Of a stretch of DNA of 64,000 nt, positions 24,766 to 32,130 are shown in pieces. The stretch is taken from contig DASSEX010000008.1 in NCBI GenBank assembly GCA_035695045.1, positions 1-64,000 of the forward strand, in the 5' to 3' direction. Under the pieces are notes generated by a model. It did not search any database. It was not told where the DNA came from and saw nothing but the letters and a program-made list of their open reading frames with translations. The position numbers were made by a program, and so were the translations under genes. This stretch comes from DASSKP01 sp035695045 (GTDB lineage: Bacteria > Actinomycetota > Actinomycetes > JAFAQI01). Positions within the stretch are counted from its first letter, which is position 1, and every line of letters starts with the position of its first letter.

Positions 24766-24863
24766 CACGCATCTCCTGTCCGGAGTGCATGCCTAGGTGG
24801 TCCGCCGACGCCAGGGCCGAAAGGGCACGTCTGGTGGACGATGGGCCCGATGTTGGGGCGTCG

Positions 24864-26825
24864 TCAGTTGACGATGAGGGTCACCGTGGGACTGACCGAG
24901 GCCGCGTATCGGGTCGAGGCCGCGATGCGCACCCGGTAGTAGTCCGTCGTCTTGACCGTGGGCGTGATCTTGAACGCGTACGTCGAGGTCGAGCTCAGCG
25001 TCGTCGTGGCCCACGTGTGCCAGGCGCCGCTGTAGTAGCCCTGGCGGTAGACCGTCACGCCGGCGAGGTTCGGCGTCACACTGCCGCGGAGCCAGACACT
25101 GTGGTTGACGGTGGTCGTCGTCGAGCTCAGTGTTGCCATCACGATCGGCGCGACACGAGCGACGCGGGTCGCCGTCGCCGACGACCAGTTGGCAGGTGCC
25201 GTCCAGCTGAGCTCGACATCGGTGTTCACGAACTTCTTGAACCACCAGGTGACCTGACCGTTGCTGTCCGTCGTCAGCGTGGTCGCGCTCTTCCACGTCG
25301 AGGTGCCGTGCGGACGAGTGAACACAGCGATGGTCCGTCCGGACAGTGCCGTGTGCGTGTCGGTGCCGGTGAGCGTCGCGGTGACGGCGTTCCACTTGCC
25401 GTAGGCGACGACGCTGTGGTGCAGGGTCGCCGTGAGCGCTGTGGGCACCGGTCCGACCGTCACCGTCCGGACGTACGTCGTCTGCGGCTCGTACCCGGTC
25501 GGCGGCGTCCAGACCATCCTGGTGTCGGTGCTCACCTTGGGCTTGAACGTCCAGCGGGCGACACCACTGCTGTCCGTGGTGGCGTCACCGACGTGCGTCC
25601 ACGTGCTTCCGCCGGTCGAGCGCTGCCACACGGCGAGCGTCATGCCGGGCAGAGCAGCGCCGGTGTCCGTTCGCACGAGCGCCGCCGTGAAGGTCGTCGA
25701 CTGCCCGGACACGACCGACGTTGGTGACACCGCCGACGTGACGTCGGTCGGGATCATCGGCGTGACCGAGTTGGACGCCGCCGACGACCCGCTGGTGCCT
25801 GCGGAGTTCGTGGCCGTGACCGTGAACGTGTACGCCGTCCCGTTCGTGAGCCCCGTCATCGTCGTCGACGTGGTGGTGCCGCCGACGGTGATCGACTTCC
25901 CGCCGCTGGCCGTGATTCGGTACGACGACACGAGCGCCCCGCCATTGTCCGAGGGGATCCAGCTCACCGTCGCAGAACCGCTGCCGGCAGACGCGCGCAC
26001 GTGCACCGGCGCGCTGGGGGCGGTCACGGTCCAGGTCGTCGCGAGAGTGCCGTCGGCCAAGGCACCCAGCTGCGTCGTCGTGCCGTTGTAGCGAGACATG
26101 TCGACGTCGCCGCCGCTGATACCGGGCTGCGGAACCGCCGAGCTGTACTGCCACGTCGTCCACGTCGGCCAGCCGCCGGGCAGCGGCGTCGATGGCGACG
26201 TACCGCCGTTGTACTCCGCGACCCACAAGGCGTCGCGATGGAAGGCCGCGCTGTTGGCCATCGCCGTCGACCAGAAGTAGGGATAGGTGTAGATGATCGG
26301 CACGCGGCCGGTCAGTGTCCGCATCTCGTCGACCCACAGCTGGGTCCACGTGACCAGCTGCCCGGGCGTCAGTCCCCCACTGGTCTCGAGGTCGAGCACC
26401 GGCGGCAGCGTCTGCTTGGCCTTCTGGTCACCGATGGCCGAGGCGAAGTACTTCGCCTGGTCGGTCGCGCTCGAGAGCGGCAGCGCCGGCCGGGCGAAGT
26501 GATAGGCACCGCGCGCGAGTCCGGCGGTGGCGGAGGCGGCCCAGTCGCCCTTGGCGGCCGAGCCCGCGCAGGACCGGAAGTAGGGGTTCGTGTAACCGGT
26601 GCCCTCGGTTGCCTTGATGAACGCGAACTGCCGGGGCGGGGTGTTGGTCGACGTCTGACCCGTCGCGACGGTCTTCCAGTTGATGCACGCGCCGTTGGGA
26701 TGCTGGTACGACGAGACGTCGGGGCCGGTCGGAAGCGTCGTCGCCTCCGCCACCACCGGGCTCAGTCCAATCGTCCCGATACCCGCGACCAACGCGAGCG
26801 CGGCGCCGGTCAGTGCGCGTCTCAT
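24864..26825 (-). CDS. Secreted GH25 lysozyme with fibronectin III and Ig-like repeats
   Basis: A 653-residue exported muramidase. The signal peptide begins MRRALTGAALALVAGIGTIG. The GH25 domain (about residues 30-245) shows the catalytic carboxylates in GPDVSSYQHPNG and LPPVLDLETSGG, plus FAFIKATEGTGYTNPYF and GGDVDMSRYNG. A fibronectin III domain follows (APVHVRASAGSGSATVSW to TAYTFTVTATNSAG), then three beta-sandwich repeats that likely hold wall or sugar polymers. GH25 enzymes cut N-acetylmuramyl-N-acetylglucosamine links. ATG 26825 follows GGTGGGA; the frame upstream is not coding. Probable roles are cell-wall remodelling or attack on competitors. Confidence 0.93.
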   Translation of the reverse strand: MRRALTGAALALVAGIGTIGLSPVVAEATTLPTGPDVSSYQHPNGACINWKTVATGQTSTNTPPRQFAFIKATEGTGYTNPYFRSCAGSAAKGDWAASATAGLARGAYHFARPALPLSSATDQAKYFASAIGDQKAKQTLPPVLDLETSGGLTPGQLVTWTQLWVDEMRTLTGRVPIIYTYPYFWSTAMANSAAFHRDALWVAEYNGGTSPSTPLPGGWPTWTTWQYSSAVPQPGISGGDVDMSRYNGTTTQLGALADGTLATTWTVTAPSAPVHVRASAGSGSATVSWIPSDNGGALVSSYRITASGGKSITVGGTTTSTTMTGLTNGTAYTFTVTATNSAGTSGSSAASNSVTPMIPTDVTSAVSPTSVVSGQSTTFTAALVRTDTGAALPGMTLAVWQRSTGGSTWTHVGDATTDSSGVARWTFKPKVSTDTRMVWTPPTGYEPQTTYVRTVTVGPVPTALTATLHHSVVAYGKWNAVTATLTGTDTHTALSGRTIAVFTRPHGTSTWKSATTLTTDSNGQVTWWFKKFVNTDVELSWTAPANWSSATATRVARVAPIVMATLSSTTTTVNHSVWLRGSVTPNLAGVTVYRQGYYSGAWHTWATTTLSSTSTYAFKITPTVKTTDYYRVRIAASTRYAASVSPTVTLIVN

Positions 26826-26953
26826 CTGTCCCACCTGTCTCACCAGTCTCACCAGCACGATAAGGCGGAACGCCGGGATCGTCCGGCATATGCCGCGCGC
26901 CGCGGCCGAACTTGTGTTGCTGCGGGGACATCTCTCTGTGGCGCCGCAGAGAC

Positions 26954-28228
26954 TCAAGCCGCGTCGGGCGTGTCGGCAGGCGCCGTCTGGCGCGCCCGGC
27001 CGCCGACGCGCAGCCGCTCCCTACCGAGCACGACCCCGGCCGCGGCCGCGAGCAGAGCGCCGACGCCGCCCAGCAGCATCGGCGCGCGCCCGCCCGCGGC
27101 GTCGGCCAGGAGACCGAGCAGCGGACCGCCGAGGGGTGTCGTCCCGATGAGCAGGACGGTCTGCAGCGCAAGAACGCGGCCGACCATCTGCTCGTCGGCG
27201 CGCAGCTGGGCCAACGCCGTGGTCGTCGTCATGTAGGCGACGCTGGTGCCGCCGACCACGGCGGCGGCCAGGTACGCAACCGCGATGTTGGGCGCGAACG
27301 TCGTCAGCGTCATCGATGCGCCGAGCGCAGCTGCGCTGATCACGGTGGTGCGTAGGCGGATGACCGAGCGCCGCGCGATGGCAAGCGTGCCCACGACGGC
27401 GCCGCCGCTGAAGACGGCGTACAGCAAGGAGAACTGGGCATCCGACCCGTGCAGTCCTCGCTCCACGAACAGCGGGAGCACGACGGTGAAGTTGTAGCTG
27501 AGGATGCCGACGATCAGCAGCATCAGGAAGGTGACGCGCAGCTCCGGCACCTCGAGCACGTAGCGCAGGCCCGCTCGCACCTGCCCTCGACCGCGCTCCA
27601 TGCGCTTCCTGTCCCGCAGCTCGGACGGTCGCATCAGCGCCAGAGCGATGAGCACGGTGACGTACGACGCGGCATCGAGCGTGAAGCACCAGCCGTATCC
27701 GACTGCGACGATCAACGCGGCGCCGATCGTCGGCCCGATCATCCGCGACAGGTTGACGAGCGCGCTGTAGAGCGTGACCGCGTTGGGAACCAGCGGCGGC
27801 GGCACCATCTCGTTGACGAACGACCGTCGCGCCGGGTTGTCGAAGGCGAGAAAGCAGCCGCCGAAGAACGCGATGAAGAAGAACAACCACAGTGGAGACG
27901 ACGGGACGAAGGCGAGCACTGCCAGCGCGATCGACTGACCCATCTCCGCCGACTGCGTGACGTAGAGCAGCCGTCGCTTGTCCGACCGGTCCGCCACGAC
28001 GCCGGCGAACGGTGAGAGCACCAGCATGGGCCCGAACATGCACGCGGAGAGCAGACCGACTGCGACACCGCTGTGCGCACGGTGCAGGACGAGCAGCGTG
28101 ACGGCGACCATCGTCAGCCAGTTGCCGCTGTTGGAGATCAGCTGGCCGATGAAGAACAAGCGGAAGTTGCGCACCCCGAGCGACGCGAACGTCCGGCGCC
28201 ACCAACCCGGGTCACGGTCGGCGGTCAC
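26954..28228 (-). CDS. MFS transporter (EntS/MFS_3 type)
   Basis: A 424-residue twelve-helix permease. The N-terminus (SLGVRNFRLFFIGQLISNSG) and motif A (GVVADRSDKRRLLYVTQ) are typical of the EntS/MFS_3 exporter group, as is FDNPARRSFVNEMVPPP between helices 4 and 5. Substrates in this group include siderophores and drugs, but none can be predicted here. The start is GTG 28228. A second member of the group is at 47067-48440. Confidence 0.92.
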   Translation of the reverse strand: MTADRDPGWWRRTFASLGVRNFRLFFIGQLISNSGNWLTMVAVTLLVLHRAHSGVAVGLLSACMFGPMLVLSPFAGVVADRSDKRRLLYVTQSAEMGQSIALAVLAFVPSSPLWLFFFIAFFGGCFLAFDNPARRSFVNEMVPPPLVPNAVTLYSALVNLSRMIGPTIGAALIVAVGYGWCFTLDAASYVTVLIALALMRPSELRDRKRMERGRGQVRAGLRYVLEVPELRVTFLMLLIVGILSYNFTVVLPLFVERGLHGSDAQFSLLYAVFSGGAVVGTLAIARRSVIRLRTTVISAAALGASMTLTTFAPNIAVAYLAAAVVGGTSVAYMTTTTALAQLRADEQMVGRVLALQTVLLIGTTPLGGPLLGLLADAAGGRAPMLLGGVGALLAAAAGVVLGRERLRVGGRARQTAPADTPDAA

Positions 28229-28257
28229 GATCCGCCATTCTCCATCGACCCGGATGC

Positions 28258-28839
28258 TCAGAGCTCCAGCGCCCAGACGATCAGTCTGCCGGTCTCGCTG
28301 GCGGCCAACGGCTCACGCTTCTCCTCGCGCACCACGCGGAAGCCCAGACGCCGCGGCACCGCGGCGCTGCGCTCGTTCTCGACGTCACACTTGATCTCCA
28401 CCCGCCGTACGCCGTCCACGCCCCGGGCGACGTCGACGAGTGCGGTGACCACCCGCGTCATCAGGCCGCGGCCGGTCGCGCTCGCGGCCAGCCAGTAGCC
28501 GATCTCCACCACTCCTCGGCCGCCGCGCAGGTGGAAGCCGGTGCCACCGACGATGTTGCCGTCGGCGTCGAAGATGCCGTAGGGAAGGTCACGCTGCGCG
28601 TCGGCATCGGCGGGCGGCTCGAGGGTGCTCCGCCACCACGCCATCTGTCCCTCGACCGTTGCCGGCTGCTGCGCCCACGGCATCCAGGGGCGCAGATGCG
28701 CCAGGTCGCGATTGACGACGTCCACCAGAGCGGGAATGTCGTCCGCCGTGAAGGTGCGAATCACCACGCCCTCGTCGAGCGCGATGCGCTGCGGCAGGAC
28801 ATCCAGCAATGCGTCGGCCTCGGTCACGACTCGCATCAT
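28258..28839 (-). CDS. RimJ/RimL-type GNAT acetyltransferase
   Basis: A 193-residue acetyltransferase. GNAT features are VVIRTFTADDIPALVDVVN at the start, GTGFHLRGGRGVVEIGYWLA, the acetyl-CoA loop ATGRGLMTRVVTALVDVA (with R/G-x-G pattern) and IKCDVENERSAAVPRRLGFR near the end. The RimJ/RimL branch acetylates protein N-termini or small amines; the substrate here is unknown. It is 29 bases upstream of the MFS gene on the same strand and may be cotranscribed with it. Confidence 0.9.
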   Translation of the reverse strand: MMRVVTEADALLDVLPQRIALDEGVVIRTFTADDIPALVDVVNRDLAHLRPWMPWAQQPATVEGQMAWWRSTLEPPADADAQRDLPYGIFDADGNIVGGTGFHLRGGRGVVEIGYWLAASATGRGLMTRVVTALVDVARGVDGVRRVEIKCDVENERSAAVPRRLGFRVVREEKREPLAASETGRLIVWALEL

Positions 28840-28869
28840 GACCGAGGCCGTGCACGTTGTGCCCGCGAT

Positions 28870-30288
28870 TTAGTGCCGGCGGCACGTCCCGTGCGTCAGC
28901 GACGGGCCGGCGTCCTGCTGGATGAACAGCGGCAGCGACCACCCGCGTTGCGCGCCGGTGACCGGGTCCGGTGACATGGTGTCGCCCGTGGCGATCATCA
29001 GGCAGCCGTGCCCGTCGAGCGCGTCGGTGAGGTAGTCACCGAGACGCCGGTCCTGCCCGGTCGCCACACATGTCGTGCCGCCCTGGCAGATGCCGCCTTC
29101 GTGAATCGGTCGGCCCGACGCGTTGGTCGTCCACTGCTTCGCGTTGCGGGTGCCCTGGTTGAGAAGGGTCGCTTCGTAGACGGAGACCTTGCCGACGGTG
29201 CTCGTGTCCGGGTTGGGCACGACCCGGTCGTACTGGAACCACACGACAGCCGCATTGCCCTTCGACCCGGCGGTGATCCACGGCCACAGCACTGTCGTGC
29301 CGGGGTGGGCGATGACGTGCGGCTTCACGAGGATCTTGCCGGTCGGCGACAACATGGCGTACCAGATCGAGTTGCGGCCACCCGGCGGGTCGTCGGCCCA
29401 GGTGAAGTGGATGTTGCCGAAGCTGTCGAGCGCGATCGACGGGAAGTGCGTCAGCAGGCCCTGCGTGTCGGCCACGCGGATCTGGTGGAACGCACCCTTC
29501 TGCTTGTCGAAAGCGCGGGACGCGTTGGGCAGGATCGAGATCCCGACGCCGCGGCTGCCGTTGTAGATGACCGGCTCGATGAGCGACCCGTTGAGGTGGT
29601 TGTAGTAGAGCTTGCCGAAGCCGGTGAAGCCGTTGCCGTAGTCACCGATGCCGAACGAGCCGCATGACGCGCCGCCGTCGGTCGACCGGTAGATCGTGTG
29701 GCCGTTGGCCGAGTAGGTCGGGTCGGTCGCGAGGAAGACCTCGTCCTTGTGCGCTGCGGCGAGCCAGGGCCGGTCGCCCTCGTGGCAGTTGATCGTGCCT
29801 CGGTCCCAGGTGCGGCCGCCGTCGGCCGAGGAGAACAGGGCGTCGTTCACGAGGTTGATGCCGGTGTTGTAGACGCGACCGCCTTCGTCCTGCGTGAGAT
29901 CCGGGTCGGAGAAGCCGCTGTTCTTCGACGGGTCAGACGCGAAACCGGTGCCGTCGAGGTTGACCTGCGTCCAGTGCTTGCCGTCGCGCGAGGTCCAGAT
30001 GTTGACCTGGTTGCGGTAGTTGGCGGCGAACGTCGCCGTCTCGCCCGCGCCCTGGATCAGACCGTCGTGCAGCGTGTGGGTCGTGCCTTCGTGCGAGGAG
30101 TAGATGTAGTCCTGGTGTCGCGCGTCGTAGAAGACGATGGGCTCGCCACCCGCCAGCTGCTTGTCGACGTAAAGCGGCGCGGCGAACTTCACCGGGCTAC
30201 CGCTCGAACCGAAGCTCGGCGCGGCAAGCGCGGCCAGAACGATCGCTCCGGCGGCAACCGCGGCACCTGCGACACGGCGACTCGCCAT
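28870..30288 (-). CDS. Secreted Asp-box (sialidase-fold) protein
   Basis: A 472-residue exported protein; the signal peptide is AAVAAGAIVLAALAAPSFGS. Asp-box repeats appear in VNIWTSRDGKHWTQVNLDG, LFSSADGGRTWDRGTINC and IYRSTDGGASCGSFGIG, which indicates a BNR/sialidase-type six-bladed propeller. Other conserved-looking parts are HFPSIALDSFGNIHFTWADD and ALDGHGCLMIATGD. The catalytic Arg triad and nucleophile of true sialidases are not identified, so it may bind rather than cut. ATG 30288 follows AGGAG; the long upstream frame is rejected. Confidence 0.87.
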   Translation of the reverse strand: MASRRVAGAAVAAGAIVLAALAAPSFGSSGSPVKFAAPLYVDKQLAGGEPIVFYDARHQDYIYSSHEGTTHTLHDGLIQGAGETATFAANYRNQVNIWTSRDGKHWTQVNLDGTGFASDPSKNSGFSDPDLTQDEGGRVYNTGINLVNDALFSSADGGRTWDRGTINCHEGDRPWLAAAHKDEVFLATDPTYSANGHTIYRSTDGGASCGSFGIGDYGNGFTGFGKLYYNHLNGSLIEPVIYNGSRGVGISILPNASRAFDKQKGAFHQIRVADTQGLLTHFPSIALDSFGNIHFTWADDPPGGRNSIWYAMLSPTGKILVKPHVIAHPGTTVLWPWITAGSKGNAAVVWFQYDRVVPNPDTSTVGKVSVYEATLLNQGTRNAKQWTTNASGRPIHEGGICQGGTTCVATGQDRRLGDYLTDALDGHGCLMIATGDTMSPDPVTGAQRGWSLPLFIQQDAGPSLTHGTCRRH

Positions 30289-30419
30289 GCGGGGGCTCCT
30301 CTCGACCGAAAATGTCGTGATCGCCCCCTCTTTCGCCGCCGAATAGAGGACTCCTCCCGCTATCGCTCTGGCAGACTGGACCGATATTGAGCGTGCGCCG
30401 TGAAGCAGGGGGTGGAGCG

Positions 30420-31235
30420 ATGTACGACGTCGCTCCGCCGCCTGAGCGCCGCAGCCTGGCGCTCCTGCCCGCCCGGGTCCGCGCGATGCGCCGGCCGAAA
30501 TGGTGGCAGGAGATCCTTTTCGTTCTGATCTGTTACTGGCTGTACACGCTCGTGCGCAATGCGGTACCAAGTCACCAGGTCGCGGCACGCCACCGGGCGC
30601 TCAGCCTGCTGAGCTTCGAGCACTCGCTGCACATCGACATCGAGCGCTCCGTCAACGCCGTGGTCGCCGGCACCAGCTGGCTGGCCTACGCGTGCGACTA
30701 CTACTACGCGACGCTGCACTTCGTCGTCACGATCGCCGTGCTGGTCTGGCTCTACGTCAAGCACCCGCTGCGCTACCGCTCGATCCGCTCGGTGTTGTTC
30801 GCCACCAACGTGATCGCGTTGATCGGGTTCTGGGTCTTCGCGCTCGCGCCGCCGCGCATGTTCCCGTCGCGCGGCTTCGTCGACACCGTGGTGGCGTTCC
30901 ACACCTGGGGGTCCTACGCCTCCGGTGACGTCGCGAAGGCGTCCAACCAGTTCGCGGCCATGCCGTCCCTGCACATCGGCTGGTCGCTGTGGTGCGCCAT
31001 CGCGATCGTGGCTCTGGCCGAACGCACATGGGTCCGGGCGCTCGGCGTGATGTATCCCCTGGCGACGCTCTTCGTCGTCATCGGCACGGGCAACCACTAC
31101 GTCCTCGACGTGGTCGGCGGGGTGGTCGCGCTCTCACTCGGCTTCGTGGTCCAGCGGCTGCTGTCGGGTCGGCCTGCGTTCGCGCGACCGACAGTCGCAA
31201 CACTTCATCCGTCCGAGTTCGTCACCGCGCACTGA
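30420..31235 (+). CDS. PAP2-superfamily / inositol-phosphorylceramide-synthase-like membrane protein
   Basis: A 271-residue membrane protein with about six helices. Residues typical of the PAP2/AUR1 group are AMPSLHIGWSLWCAIAI and GTGNHYVLDVVGGVVAL, providing the two catalytic His in the S-x-H and N-H-Y-x-x-D motifs. A further motif, EHSLHIDIERSVNAVV, is common in the actinobacterial branch. Such enzymes move or remove phosphate head groups on lipids. I chose ATG 30420 after GGTGGAG over the upstream TTG at 30387. The hydrolase gene follows after four bases. Confidence 0.9.
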   Translation: MYDVAPPPERRSLALLPARVRAMRRPKWWQEILFVLICYWLYTLVRNAVPSHQVAARHRALSLLSFEHSLHIDIERSVNAVVAGTSWLAYACDYYYATLHFVVTIAVLVWLYVKHPLRYRSIRSVLFATNVIALIGFWVFALAPPRMFPSRGFVDTVVAFHTWGSYASGDVAKASNQFAAMPSLHIGWSLWCAIAIVALAERTWVRALGVMYPLATLFVVIGTGNHYVLDVVGGVVALSLGFVVQRLLSGRPAFARPTVATLHPSEFVTAH

Positions 31236-31239
31236 CGCG

Positions 31240-32130
31240 GTGTTCGACGGTTTCGCGCTCGACCACGTCGACGTCGGCGAGGCGACGCTTCGCGTGCGGT
31301 ACGGCGGCAACGGGCCCGCCGTCCTGCTGCTGCACGGTCACCCGCGTACACATGCGACCTGGCACCGGGTCGCGCCGCTGCTTGCCAGGACGCACACCGT
31401 GGTCTGCCCTGACCTGCGCGGCTACGGCCGGTCGAGCAAGCCGCCGACCACGGCGGATCACGCCCCCTACTCCAAGCGGGCGATGGCCGGTGACTGTGCC
31501 GCGTTGATGTCGGCGCTGGGCCAGGACCGCTTCGCCGTCGCAGGTCACGACCGCGGCTGCTACGTCGCGTTCCGGCTCGCGATGGACCATCCCGAGCGCA
31601 TCGACGCGTTCGTGCCGATGGACGGCGTACCGATCGGGACGGCCCTTGCTCGGTGCGACGCGACGTTCGCGCGCGCCTGGTGGCACTGGTTCTTCCTCGG
31701 AAACCCGGACGCGCGCGCGGACGAGGTCATCAACCGCGACCCCGACTGGTGGTACCGCACCGAGTCGAAGCGCACGGAGATGGACCCCGAGGCATGGGAG
31801 GACTTCGTCGCTGCCGTGCGAGATCCCGCGACGGTGCGCGCCATGTGTGAGGACTACCGCGCCGGACTCACCGTCGACCGCGCCCACGACGAAGCCGACC
31901 GTGCAGCCGACCGCAGGGTGACGGCACCGACGCTCGTCATGTGGGCGGCGCAGGACGACATGGAGGACCTGTACGGCGACCCCGTCGAGATCTGGCGTGA
32001 CTGGGCGACTTCGGTCGAGGGCGTCCGCATCGACTGCGGTCACCACATCGCGGAGGAGGCGCCGGAGCAGTTCGTCGAGGCGCTGCTGCCGTTCCTCGAG
32101 AAGGCTCAGGCGAAGAACACGTCTTCGTAG
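31240..32130 (+). CDS. Haloacetate-dehalogenase-like alpha/beta hydrolase
   Basis: A 296-residue alpha/beta hydrolase. The nucleophile is Asp in VAGHDRGCYVAFRLAMDHP, the oxyanion/substrate motif LLLHGHPRTHATWHRVAPLL is present, and the catalytic His is in CGHHIAEEAPEQF. HWFFL matches the His-Trp pair that holds the halogen in fluoroacetate dehalogenase. However, the second carboxylate-binding Arg of that enzyme (DRGxR) is Tyr here (DRGCY), so the substrate may differ. The start is GTG 31240, after the PAP2-like gene. Its 3' end overlaps glnE by 25 bases in convergent orientation. Confidence 0.9.
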   Translation: MFDGFALDHVDVGEATLRVRYGGNGPAVLLLHGHPRTHATWHRVAPLLARTHTVVCPDLRGYGRSSKPPTTADHAPYSKRAMAGDCAALMSALGQDRFAVAGHDRGCYVAFRLAMDHPERIDAFVPMDGVPIGTALARCDATFARAWWHWFFLGNPDARADEVINRDPDWWYRTESKRTEMDPEAWEDFVAAVRDPATVRAMCEDYRAGLTVDRAHDEADRAADRRVTAPTLVMWAAQDDMEDLYGDPVEIWRDWATSVEGVRIDCGHHIAEEAPEQFVEALLPFLEKAQAKNTSS

